NCBI RefSeq assembly: GCF_000174415.1
Contig: NZ_ACJM01000009.1
Coordinates: forward strand, 1-64,000
Source: Dethiobacter alkaliphilus AHT 1
Lineage (GTDB): Bacteria > Bacillota > Dethiobacteria > Dethiobacterales > Dethiobacteraceae
Length of the DNA: 64,000 bases
Direction: 5' to 3'
Made by a program: the position numbers and the translations under genes. Shown in pieces: positions 17,201 to 24,833 of the stretch. Position 1 is the stretch's first letter. Every line of letters begins with the position of its first letter. Below the pieces are notes generated by a model that was not told where the DNA came from, did not search any database, and saw only the letters and a list, made by a program, of their open reading frames with translations.

Positions 17201-17700
17201 AAGCTCCCGATAACAAATCAGTGGTGATTGCGGGAATGATTAACGGGTTGAAGCCGATTATTACCAAAAAAGGAAAGCCCATGGCTTTCTTCACTCTGGA
17301 AGATCTTGCCGGAGGGCTGGAAGTGGTGGTTTTCCCTACAGTCCATGAAACGGCTAAGCCTTTTTTGGAAAATGACCAGGTGGTAATTGTCCATGGCCGG
17401 ACAAGCCATAAGGAAGAGGAAGACGTAAAAATCATGGCCGATAGCATTTCTCCGCTGCCGGTGGAGCCGCGGGAAGTGGTGATTCGCTGCCGGGAGGACG
17501 AGACTTTGGGCAAGCTATTGTCATTGCAGAAAGTGCTGGCGGGCCAACGTGGCACCATGCCGGTATACATCCAGTTTCCCCAGGCGGGAAAAAGGGTTTT
17601 GCTGGCCCAGGATTACTGGTTGCCTGATGAGGCTCCGCAAATTACCGAGATAGAAAAGCTCTTCGGTGATGGGGCGGTGACGGTGCAAAGAGCAGGATAA
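14266..17700 (+). CDS. dnaE: DNA polymerase III alpha subunit
   Basis: 1144-residue replicative polymerase. The order is a PHP domain (HLHVHTEYSLLDGA at residues 5-18, ITDHGVMYG), palm and fingers with the catalytic MPDIDIDF motif near residue 400 and the FNKSHAAAYA segment, a helix-hairpin-helix region, and an OB fold near 980-1060. The length is normal for DnaE of Firmicutes. The ATG has GAGGTG upstream. pfkA follows after 69 bp, giving the order dnaE-pfkA-pyk that is common in Firmicutes, here without accDA between. Confidence 0.97.
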   Translation: MVSSNFVHLHVHTEYSLLDGASKIKNTVARAAELDMPALAITDHGVMYGVIDFYKAAKDAGIKPVIGCEVYVAPRTRHDRDSRRDSKQHHLVLLAQDQTGYANLMELVSRGFSEGFYYKPRVDHELLQRYNKGLTVLSACLAGEIPVALLEGRQEDARKLVSFYKETFGSENFFLELQDHGLQEQKELSPLLIDLAKDTQTPMVVSNDLHYTHREDAHAHDALLCIQTGKTLDDENRMRFSTEEFYLKTAEEMGSLYPDLPELLDNTVHIAENCNVDFDFSTTYLPGYEVPPAHDERSYLRELCVQGTKERYGEELPPHVQERLDYELSVIAQMGYDSYFLITWDFVNYAHENGILVGPGRGSAAGSLVAYALGITNIDPLKYGLLFERFLNPERVTMPDIDIDFCYENREKVIDYVVEKYGEECVAQIITFGTMAARAAVRDVGRVLNVPYADVDRIAKLIPAELNISIADGLEKSPDLKELYDKDEKIRQLLDLSMAVEGLPRHASTHAAGVVISKDPLVNYVPLQKAGEDGMVTQFPMGTLEELGLLKMDFLGLRTLTIMGEAVRLIKKSTGVEVDLNELPLDDKNTFHMLSQGDTSGIFQLESGGMRGILREMKPDVFEDIIAVVALYRPGPMEQIPTFIQSKHGHIPIKYLHSDLEPILKETYGIMVYQEQIMQVASAMAGFSLGESDLLRRAIGKKKLEVLNQQRELFVNGCVAKGHKKEMANELYDLIVKFASYGFNKSHAAAYALVAYQTAYLKANYPTQFMAAQLTGVMGTTEKVAGYIANCKQMGISVLPPDVNLSEKNFTVTDAKVIRYGMAAVKNVGLGAIESIIAARKEQGDFTSLRDFCARVDLRSCNKKVMESLIKAGAFDCLGANRNQLLAILDETVSAAQTMHKERQNGQMCMFEVVEEDEEDCQWVNLQDDLPDIPAPLPRERLNMEKDTLGLYITGHPLEEYENVLNIYPDLARTDTLQKAPDNKSVVIAGMINGLKPIITKKGKPMAFFTLEDLAGGLEVVVFPTVHETAKPFLENDQVVIVHGRTSHKEEEDVKIMADSISPLPVEPREVVIRCREDETLGKLLSLQKVLAGQRGTMPVYIQFPQAGKRVLLAQDYWLPDEAPQITEIEKLFGDGAVTVQRAG

Positions 17701-17769
17701 CAGGGCCGGGACGCGGGTAAATTAAGTGAGATGCTTCTTCTAAAACCAGCGTTAGGAGACTGATAACAT

Positions 17770-18729
17770 ATGCGAAGAATCGGCGTTTTAACTTCAGGTG
17801 GAGATGCTCCGGGAATGAACGCTGCTGTTCGGGCTGTGGTCCGCAAAGCTATTTATCATGGCCTGGAAGTGGTGGGTTTTCGTCGCGGCTATCATGGTTT
17901 GGTATATGGTGAATACTCTTTTATGCAGTTAGGCTCCGTTGCCGACATTATTCACCGCGGAGGAACGGTGTTATTGACGGCCAGAGCTCCTGAATTTTTA
18001 GAACCTGAAGGGCGGCAAAAGGCGCTGGGGATAATTCGGGAAAGCGGTATTGATGCCCTGGTTGTTATCGGCGGAGACGGCTCATTTCGCGGGGCCATGG
18101 CTCTGGAGAAAGCGGGATTCCCCGCCGTGGGGATTCCCGGCACCATTGACAATGATATAGACCGTACCGACTACAGTGTGGGCTTTGATACGGCAGTCAA
18201 TAACGCCACCGATGCCATTAATAAAGTGAGGGATACAGCCACATCCCACGAACGGGTTTACGTAATGGAGGTCATGGGCCGCACCGCAGGTCATATAGCT
18301 TTGGCTGCCGGGCTGGCCGGTGGTGCCGAATCTATTCTGGTGCCGGAAGTGCCCTTTGATCTTGATGAGGTTTGTGAGCGGCTGCAGCGCGGTGTGAAGC
18401 GCGGCAAGCTGCACAGTATAATTCTGGTGGCAGAAGGGGCGGCCAGCGGTCTGAAAGTTGCTGAAGAGATAAAGGAACGGACTGAAATGGATACCAGAGT
18501 CACAATTTTAGGGCATCTACAGCGTGGTGGTACGCCCACAGCTTTTGACCGGATGCTGGCCAGCCGCCTGGGTGCGGCGGCAGTGGATTTGCTTTTGTCC
18601 GGTTGTCACGGACAAATGGTTGGTTTTGTGGACAACACGGTGAAAAGCACCACTTTCAGCGAGGCACTGGCTAAACAGAAGCCTTTTCCGGAGGATTTAT
18701 ATCGACTGGCCACTATTTTGGCTATTTAG
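17770..18729 (+). CDS. pfkA: 6-phosphofructokinase
   Basis: 319-residue ATP-dependent phosphofructokinase (fructose 6-phosphate to fructose 1,6-bisphosphate), the committed step of glycolysis. The start [18 protein letters not shown] is typical. GGDGSFRGA marks ATP rather than PPi use, and the catalytic loop [19 protein letters not shown] contains the base Asp. The size equals the Bacillus allosteric enzyme. Pyruvate kinase starts 11 bp after the stop. Confidence 0.97.
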   Translation: MRRIGVLTSGGDAPGMNAAVRAVVRKAIYHGLEVVGFRRGYHGLVYGEYSFMQLGSVADIIHRGGTVLLTARAPEFLEPEGRQKALGIIRESGIDALVVIGGDGSFRGAMALEKAGFPAVGIPGTIDNDIDRTDYSVGFDTAVNNATDAINKVRDTATSHERVYVMEVMGRTAGHIALAAGLAGGAESILVPEVPFDLDEVCERLQRGVKRGKLHSIILVAEGAASGLKVAEEIKERTEMDTRVTILGHLQRGGTPTAFDRMLASRLGAAAVDLLLSGCHGQMVGFVDNTVKSTTFSEALAKQKPFPEDLYRLATILAI

Positions 18730-18740
18730 GGGGGATACAG

Positions 18741-20489
18741 ATGCGCAGGACAAAAATCGTATGTACTTTGGGTCCCGCCAGCAGCAGTGTGGCGATGCTG
18801 AAAAAACTGCTTGACACAGGAATGAATGTGGCTCGGCTGAACTTTTCGCATGGTACCCATGACCAACATGCGGTTACCATAGCTGCGGCCCGTCAGGCTG
18901 CCGCCGAAAATCAGCAGGATCTGGCCCTGCTTTTGGATACAAAGGGGCCGGAAATCCGCATCGGTACCTTTGCCGACGGCAAAGTCCGTTTAGAAGAAGG
19001 GCAAGTTTTTACACTGACCACAGCCGAAGTGGCAGGGACAGATAAAATGGTAAGTGTTAACTACCCGGGTATTGTAAACGATGTAGAGACCGGCATGAAG
19101 ATACTGTTGGATGACGGCTTGATTGTAATGGAAGCGGAAGAAGTGACTGAAACTGAGGTGCGCTGCCGGGTCATTACCGGCGGGGATCTTTCAGATCGCA
19201 AAGGGGTAAATATCCCCGGAGCCAGACTGAATTTGCCGGCAATCTCTGAGAAAGACCGGGAAGACATTTTATTTGCCATTAAAAGTGATTTGGACTTTAT
19301 TGCCGCTTCTTTTGTGCGCAAAGCAGATGATGTTATTGCTATCCGGTCTATCCTGGAAGCCCATCGTTCCACAATCCACATCATTGCCAAGATTGAAAGC
19401 CAGGAAGGCGTGGATAACATTGATAAAATTCTGGAGGCTGCCGACGGTATTATGGTGGCCCGCGGTGATTTAGGGGTAGAAATTCCCGCCGAAGAGGTGC
19501 CGTTGGTACAGAAAATGATCATTTCCAAGTGCAACGCGGCGGGAAAACCGGTGATTACCGCCACGCAGATGCTGGATTCAATGATTCGTAATCCACGGCC
19601 AACCAGGGCGGAAGCCAGTGATGTGGCCAACGCCATCTTTGATGGCACAGATGCGGTGATGCTTTCCGGCGAGACTGCGGTGGGCAAGTACCCGTTGGAG
19701 ACGGTGCAGACCATGAGCCGAATTGCGGAGCGTACCGAAACCGCCCTGCACTATGCCCGCATCCTGGAAAGCTTTGACCCTCCTGCGGAGCGCAGTGTAA
19801 CCGATGCCATCTCTTATGCCACATGCCATGCGGCACAGGAACTGGGCGCTTCTGCCATTATCACCGCCACCCAGTCCGGTTTTACCGCCCGCAATGTCTC
19901 AAAATATAAGCCTAAGTCCCGTATCATTGCCGTTACACCCCGCAAACATGTGGTCAGAAAGTTAGCGCTGACCTGGGGTGTGTTTCCGGTAATGTGCCGG
20001 CCCACCACTTCCACAGATGAAATGTTTTCAGCAGCCATAGAAGCCTCTTTGGTCAGCGGCTATATTGAAAACGGTGATTTAATTCTTATCACCGCCGGTG
20101 TGCCGGTGGGGGTCAGCGGCTCAACAAACCTACTGAGGGTCCATACAGTGGGAGATATTGTGCTGCAGGGTACAGGTCTGGGGAAAAATCCTGTTACCGC
20201 CCGGGCCCGCATAGCCGCCACCGGTGCCGAAGCTGCCAAGCTGGAAGAGGGAGAGATCCTGGTAGCGCCGGCCACCGACAGCAGCTTTGTTCCCTATCTG
20301 GAAAAAGCAGCAGGAGTCCTGGTGGAAGAAGGAGGCCTGACCTCCCATGCCGCCGTGGTGGCACTGCATATGGGTTTACCGGTGATTGTGGGTGCCGCCG
20401 GTGCCACCAGCCGGCTCAGGGATGGAGACCTGCTGACCCTGGATACGGTCCGCGGCTTAGTTTACCGGGGTAAGGCCACTATATTTTAG
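18741..20489 (+). CDS. pyk: Pyruvate kinase with C-terminal PEP-utiliser domain
   Basis: 582-residue enzyme converting phosphoenolpyruvate and ADP to pyruvate and ATP. The barrel begins RRTKIVCTLGPASS, the active-site helix reads MVARGDLGVEIP, and the MLSGETAVGKYP segment is normal. After about residue 475 comes the extra domain seen in Bacillus-type enzymes, with the GLTSHAAVV motif near residue 535 resembling the phospho-His region of PEP synthase. It is part of the dnaE-pfkA-pyk run, with a GGGGGG ribosome site. Confidence 0.97.
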   Translation: MRRTKIVCTLGPASSSVAMLKKLLDTGMNVARLNFSHGTHDQHAVTIAAARQAAAENQQDLALLLDTKGPEIRIGTFADGKVRLEEGQVFTLTTAEVAGTDKMVSVNYPGIVNDVETGMKILLDDGLIVMEAEEVTETEVRCRVITGGDLSDRKGVNIPGARLNLPAISEKDREDILFAIKSDLDFIAASFVRKADDVIAIRSILEAHRSTIHIIAKIESQEGVDNIDKILEAADGIMVARGDLGVEIPAEEVPLVQKMIISKCNAAGKPVITATQMLDSMIRNPRPTRAEASDVANAIFDGTDAVMLSGETAVGKYPLETVQTMSRIAERTETALHYARILESFDPPAERSVTDAISYATCHAAQELGASAIITATQSGFTARNVSKYKPKSRIIAVTPRKHVVRKLALTWGVFPVMCRPTTSTDEMFSAAIEASLVSGYIENGDLILITAGVPVGVSGSTNLLRVHTVGDIVLQGTGLGKNPVTARARIAATGAEAAKLEEGEILVAPATDSSFVPYLEKAAGVLVEEGGLTSHAAVVALHMGLPVIVGAAGATSRLRDGDLLTLDTVRGLVYRGKATIF

Positions 20490-20499
20490 GAGTGATCCG

Positions 20500-20928
20500 A
20501 TGAAACACGGGGAGACGTTAATCCGGGTCCGCTACGCGGAAACGGATCAGATGGGAGTAGTTTATTATGCCAATTATCTGGCCTGGCTGGAGGTTGGTAG
20601 AACTGAATATTTTCGCGAGTTGGGCATGCCTTACAGTGAGGTGGAAAAAAACGATATACTTCTGCCAGTAACCAAAGCTTTTTGTCAGTATAAATCCCCG
20701 GCACGTTATGATGATGAGGTTCGTGTGGTAACCAGCATAGCTTCCCTGCAGGAAGTGCGGATTCTGTTTAAGTATGAACTATTTCGCCGGCAAACAAATG
20801 AGCTTTTGGCCATAGGCGAGACAGAACATGCATTTGTTAACCGCCAGGGCCGGCCGGTGGTGCTGAAAAAATATAATCCGTTCCTCTGGAAGCGCCTGCA
20901 GGAAGCTTCCGGGGAACATGCGGAGTAG
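20500..20928 (+). CDS. Acyl-CoA thioesterase, YbgC/4HBT family
   Basis: 142-residue single hot-dog-fold protein that hydrolyses acyl-CoA thioesters. The family signature is present at the N-terminus: RYAETDQMGVVYYANYLAWL, with the catalytic Asp in ETDQMG, followed by EVGRTEYFRELG. The ATG has AGGAG upstream, 10 bp after pyk. The natural acyl chain is not evident. It is probably cotranscribed with pyk and fxsA. Confidence 0.9.
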   Translation: MKHGETLIRVRYAETDQMGVVYYANYLAWLEVGRTEYFRELGMPYSEVEKNDILLPVTKAFCQYKSPARYDDEVRVVTSIASLQEVRILFKYELFRRQTNELLAIGETEHAFVNRQGRPVVLKKYNPFLWKRLQEASGEHAE

Positions 20929-20932
20929 AATA

Positions 20933-21325
20933 ATGTTTGCTAAACTATTACTGCTGTTTACATTAGGACCGTTAATTGAACTGTATCTGTTAATAGAACT
21001 GGGCAAGCGGGTGGGCACCGCTCCCACCATAATTTTGGTGCTGGCCACCGGTTTCTTCGGTGTGTTTTTGGCCAAAGCGCAGGGTTTCCTCGTTTTACGC
21101 CGCATCAGTGAAGCGCTGCGTTTTGGTCAGCTGCCCGCCGATGAACTGTTAGACGGCGTGCTGGTATTGGTAGGTGCTGCATTTCTTTTGACGCCGGGGC
21201 TGATTTCGGATACCGCAGGTTTTCTTTTTCTTATTCCCGGCACAAGAAAAAGCATAAAAGCAGTGATACGTCGCAAACTGAAAAAAGCTCTGGAGGATGG
21301 CTCATTACAAATATTTTGGCGTTAG
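20933..21325 (+). CDS. fxsA: FxsA family membrane protein
   Basis: 130-residue membrane protein of the FxsA (YtzA) family. It has three hydrophobic segments (about 3-23, 28-48, 75-97), with the typical PLIELYLLIELG start and TPGLISDTAGFLFLIPGTR motif, and then a basic tail. In E. coli FxsA affects exclusion of phage T7; the general role is unknown. The ATG at 20933 fits family alignments best; an in-frame ATG at 20918 overlaps the preceding gene and is possible. Confidence 0.88.
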   Translation: MFAKLLLLFTLGPLIELYLLIELGKRVGTAPTIILVLATGFFGVFLAKAQGFLVLRRISEALRFGQLPADELLDGVLVLVGAAFLLTPGLISDTAGFLFLIPGTRKSIKAVIRRKLKKALEDGSLQIFWR

Positions 21326-21343
21326 TGCAAGGAGTGAACCGTT

Positions 21344-22380
21344 TTGACAAAAAAGACCGGTATTGTATATCACCCCAATTATTTTTTGCATACCCGTGAC
21401 ACACATCCGGAAAAAAAGAACGCTTGCAGGCAATCCTTACCTTGTTGAAGCAGCAGAATCTGTTTGACAAACTGGAACAGTTGGCGCCAATGCCGGCCTC
21501 TGTTGATGAGGTGGCCAAAGTCCATACCCGGCAGCATATTGATTATGTACACAAGCTTTGCCAACAGCACAAACCGCAGCTGGATCCCGATACATATCTA
21601 ACGCCGGAGTCATATGACGTGGGCCTGTTATCCGCCGGCGGAGCCCTGACAGCCATGCGTGCCGTAATGCGCGGCAATCTGGATGTGGCCTTTTCCTTTG
21701 GCCGCCCCCCTGGGCACCATGCCGAGCCACACCGAGCCATGGGGTTTTGTCTGTTTAATAATATGGCCATTGCCGCCCGCCATGCTCAGGAAGAATTCGG
21801 TCTCTCCCGGATTATGATTCTGGATTGGGATGTCCATCACGGCAACGGCACCCAAAAAGCGTTTTACCATGATCCCGGGGTGCTCTTTGTTTCACCGCAT
21901 CAGAGCCCGTTATTTCCCGGCACCGGCCATCTTAAGGAAAAGGGCGAGGGAGCAGGGGAGGGGTATAACGTTAATATTCCGCTGCCTCCCGGTTGCGGAG
22001 ATGAAGTGTACAGCCAGGTATTTACCGAAATTATCCGCCCCCTGGCAGACCGTTTTCGTCCTGAATTATTAATGGTCTCCGCCGGTCAGGACAGTTATCA
22101 CAACGATCCGGTGGCTTCCATGAACCTGAGTTTTGCCGGCTTTGCCATGATGGCCCGTCATGCACGACAAATAGCAGAGGAGTACTGTGACGGTAAAGTG
22201 GTGCTTACGCTGGAAGGCGGCTATCACTTAGGCGGCCTGGCAGAAGCGGTGGTAACCATCCTCAGTGAATTGAGCGGCTGGGACCGACCCTTAAACCATG
22301 AACCGGCCCCGCCGGCAGAACCCATCTACGATGACCCTTTCCGCATCATTGGGGAAGTTAAAGCCTTCCATAATATTTAA
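21344..22380 (+). pseudogene. AcuC-like histone deacetylase family protein, frameshifted near its N-terminus
   Basis: Zn2+-dependent deacetylase fold, related to AcuC which deacetylates acetyl-CoA synthetase in Bacillus. Translation should begin at the TTG at 21344 (AAGGAG upstream), giving TGIVYHPNYFLHTRDTHPE. The frame then breaks in a run of seven A at 21411-21417: eight A would restore HPEKKERLQAIL and join the long frame from 21424. The rest is intact, with GRPPGHHAEPH and the zinc-binding DWDVHHGNGTQ. SAGQDSYHNDP stands where SAGFDAH is usual. It may be a sequencing error or a real lesion. Confidence 0.85.
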
Positions 22381-22385
22381 AGAAA

Positions 22386-22409
22386 AAAGGAGCGCACAGC
22401 GCTCCTTTT
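22386..22409 (+). terminator. Terminator after the deacetylase gene
   Basis: GGAGCG pairs with CGCTCC around a 5-nt loop, flanked by A and T runs, directly after the stop codon and just before repeat B. Confidence 0.85.
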
Positions 22410-22410
22410 G

Positions 22411-22514
22411 CATACTGCTAGAAAATATAACGCTTCGCAGATAGCGAAGCTGCTAATGTGCGCAGTACTGAAAAGCGCGCGCTGAGGAAACCGAAAGAGC
22501 GCGCCTTTCTTGTG
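22411..22514 (+). repeat. Structured intergenic repeat, copy B
   Basis: P1 is TACTGC (22413-22418) with GCAGTA (22462-22467). P2 is GCTTCGC (22432-22438) with GCGAAGC (22444-22450). P3 is GCGCGCT (22477-22483) with AGCGCGC (22498-22504), around GAGGAAACCGAAAG, then CTTTCTTG. It lies between convergent genes. It shares long identical stretches with copies C and D and keeps the stems of copy A with compensatory changes. Confidence 0.85.
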
Positions 22515-22541
22515 GGTTCGGTTCATAGCCGGTTTATATAC

Positions 22542-23867
22542 TTATTTTACGGTGAAATCGTTAATCACCAGTCCGGTGATTAACTTGGGGTAGAAGTAGG
22601 TGGATTTCTGGGGCATTTTATCACCGGCGGCAGCCACTTCCGTCACTTCCCGCACCAATGTGGGGTTCATAAAGATTACCGCCTGAAAATCTCCGCTATC
22701 CACTTTGTCCAGGGCGCCCACTTCCTCCCTGGTATAGGCCAGGTTGACTCCGCCTGTGCGTGCTTCCTGATCGATACCTAATATATCTTCAAGGATAAGG
22801 CACTGCAGCACAGCCACGTCAAGATTACGCCAAGCCGGTGACTTGCTGCCGCAACGGTGGGCCATTACATGGTTGTCCACGTCACGGGGAAAAGTAAGCT
22901 CGTATAGCTTACCGTCTCCCACATAGGCCAAAAAGGCATGCTGGTTGTCAATTTTGTTCTCCATGTTTTGTAAAGCGGTGCTTAAATTTTCAGCCCGATT
23001 GGCAGCGGGCAGCTCCAACTCTTTTATGGTAAAGACTTTGGATAGCTCTTCAGTGAAAGTATCTTTGTTGAAGTTTTGCACATTTTTAATCATTCTGTGG
23101 GTGGGGTAGATGACCAGTCCCGGATCATGGAGGTTCACCAGGGTCATCAGGCAGAAACCAAAATCATTTTTACCCTGTGCCTGCATCTCTTTATGGAAGT
23201 TCAAGGCCGTTTCGTAACGGTGATGACCGTCGGCAATGTAGACTTTTTGCGGAGTAAAAAAGCTCTGAATGGTTTGCAGGTCTTCTTTGTCACTTACAAT
23301 CCACAGGCGGTGGGTTTCGCCGCCTTCATCGGTAAACATCAAATCGGGCAGTTCCTGTTTGTAACGGGCGGCAATGTTTTCCACCGTCAGTGCCGGATCA
23401 TCGTAGAGTCCGAAAATGGGGCTGAAGTTGGCGTGACAATGGCGCAATAATTCCAGACGGTCGGCCTTGGCTTTGGACAGGGTTTCCTCATGGGGGAGAA
23501 TTTTTCCCGTTTCATAATCCTCCACGCCCACTCCGGCGATGAACCCACTGCGGGTCAGACGAGTATCTCCTGCGGTAAATTCCTGTTCGTAAAGGTATAT
23601 GGAAGAATTCTCGTCGTGGATAAGAATTTCTTCTTCCAGCCAGGAAGTAAAAAATTCCCGGGCACGGGTGTAACGGTTTTCCTGTTGGTGGTCGGTGGAC
23701 TGAACTTCACCGTATTCCAGCCTAATCACATTATAATCATTTTTTTCATAGAAGCGGCGCTGTTCAGCTTCGTCAATAACATCATAGGGGGGGGTGACCA
23801 GATCAGCCATTTCTCCCGCCTTTTCAGGATTGTAACGAACGCCGCGAATAGGCACAATTTTTGCCAT
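22542..23867 (-). CDS. DUF1015 family protein
   Basis: 441-residue soluble protein of the DUF1015 family, clearly recognised by the N-terminal VTPPYDVIDEAEQRRFYEKN block, the NVIRLEYGE strand, the ADGHHRYETAL motif in the middle and the AHRCGSKSPAWRNLDVAVLQ segment. The biochemical role of the family is not established. In many anaerobes it sits beside serine or phosphoglycerate metabolism genes, but no such neighbour is seen here. The ATG has GGAGGG upstream. It is convergent with the deacetylase gene. Confidence 0.9.
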   Translation of the reverse strand: MAKIVPIRGVRYNPEKAGEMADLVTPPYDVIDEAEQRRFYEKNDYNVIRLEYGEVQSTDHQQENRYTRAREFFTSWLEEEILIHDENSSIYLYEQEFTAGDTRLTRSGFIAGVGVEDYETGKILPHEETLSKAKADRLELLRHCHANFSPIFGLYDDPALTVENIAARYKQELPDLMFTDEGGETHRLWIVSDKEDLQTIQSFFTPQKVYIADGHHRYETALNFHKEMQAQGKNDFGFCLMTLVNLHDPGLVIYPTHRMIKNVQNFNKDTFTEELSKVFTIKELELPAANRAENLSTALQNMENKIDNQHAFLAYVGDGKLYELTFPRDVDNHVMAHRCGSKSPAWRNLDVAVLQCLILEDILGIDQEARTGGVNLAYTREEVGALDKVDSGDFQAVIFMNPTLVREVTEVAAAGDKMPQKSTYFYPKLITGLVINDFTVK

Positions 23868-23917
23868 TAAATTCCCTCCTCCGGTAAACTGTTTTGATTT
23901 TATCGCAATTTAGCACA

Positions 23918-23956
23918 GAATGCAACGGCTCCGGAAAATCCGGAGCCGTTGCATTC
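23918..23956 (-). terminator. Long perfect hairpin between DUF1015 and the exonuclease gene
   Basis: GAATGCAACGGCTCCGG pairs over 17 bp with its complement around a 5-nt A/T loop. It lies downstream of the exonuclease gene and upstream of DUF1015. A T run is weak, so it may be a terminator or an mRNA-stabilising hairpin. Confidence 0.65.
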
Positions 23957-24005
23957 TTATACTGAAATTTGCATAGTTTTGACAGTTGATAAAATTGGCA
24001 AAATA

Positions 24006-24824
24006 TCAGGTGCAGAAGGCCAAATTATCTTTTAGGTGCAGATAGTAATATAACTGTTTCAGAGTGGTGATTTCCTCTTTTTCCAGCTTTTTAAGATAGT
24101 CGAGGAAAATTTCTGCGGTCATTAAAGAATCACCTAAAGCTGTATGACGGGGGCGCTCTTTTACCCGGTGATGCCTGATGAGTGTGTCCAGATCATGCGA
24201 CAAAAGTTGCGGATAGAGGGCGCGGCCCAGCTTATATGTGTCAATGACAGGATTGTAAATTTCTGTTTGGGTGTACCAGTTTAGTTTGATGTTTAAAAAA
24301 GCCAGGTCAAACTCTGCGTTGTGGGCAACCAACACAGAATCACCGATAAAATCTAAAAAGTCGCTGAGTACACTGCAGATGCCGCATTTGTCCGCAACCA
24401 TATCATCGGTGATACCTGTCAGATCACAGACAGCCTGTGGAATGCTGCGGTGCGGATTTACCAGTTCATCAAAGATTTGGTCTTCCTTAATTTCACCGTT
24501 TTCAATCACCACTGCGGCAATATTAATGATTTCATCACCCTGATAGGGGTAAAAGCCGGTGGTTTCCGTGTCAAAAATAATATAGCGGCTGTCTTTTAGC
24601 GGTACATCCCAGTCTGCCCGTTCTTTTAGCTGCAGTGATTTTTCTGCCAGAGCCGAGGTCACCGTAGGTTCCGGTTCATAGTCGTTATGAAAGCCTTTGC
24701 GTTCGGCACGCAGTTTAAAATACCAGTAAAACAGGCGGTTGGCAAGCATCTGCAGCTTTGACGGACGAGCTTCCATTACAGGTACATCCCTGTTTAAGTT
24801 CGTGAAAGGCAGCATTTCACTCAC
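24006..24824 (-). CDS. DnaQ-like 3'-5' exonuclease
   Basis: 272-residue DEDDh exonuclease. Motif Exo I is FDTETTGF at about residues 79-86, Exo II is LVAHNAEFDLAFL, and Exo III has RHTALGDSLMTAEIF with the His-x4-Asp pair. An N-terminal extension of about 70 residues precedes the catalytic domain. It starts 9 bp after the cNMP/CBS/DUF294 gene. This pairing is recurrent in bacteria, where the exonuclease is thought to work with the signalling protein rather than with the replisome. Confidence 0.88.
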   Translation of the reverse strand: MSEMLPFTNLNRDVPVMEARPSKLQMLANRLFYWYFKLRAERKGFHNDYEPEPTVTSALAEKSLQLKERADWDVPLKDSRYIIFDTETTGFYPYQGDEIINIAAVVIENGEIKEDQIFDELVNPHRSIPQAVCDLTGITDDMVADKCGICSVLSDFLDFIGDSVLVAHNAEFDLAFLNIKLNWYTQTEIYNPVIDTYKLGRALYPQLLSHDLDTLIRHHRVKERPRHTALGDSLMTAEIFLDYLKKLEKEEITTLKQLYYYLHLKDNLAFCT

Positions 24825-24833
24825 TCCTTGCTG

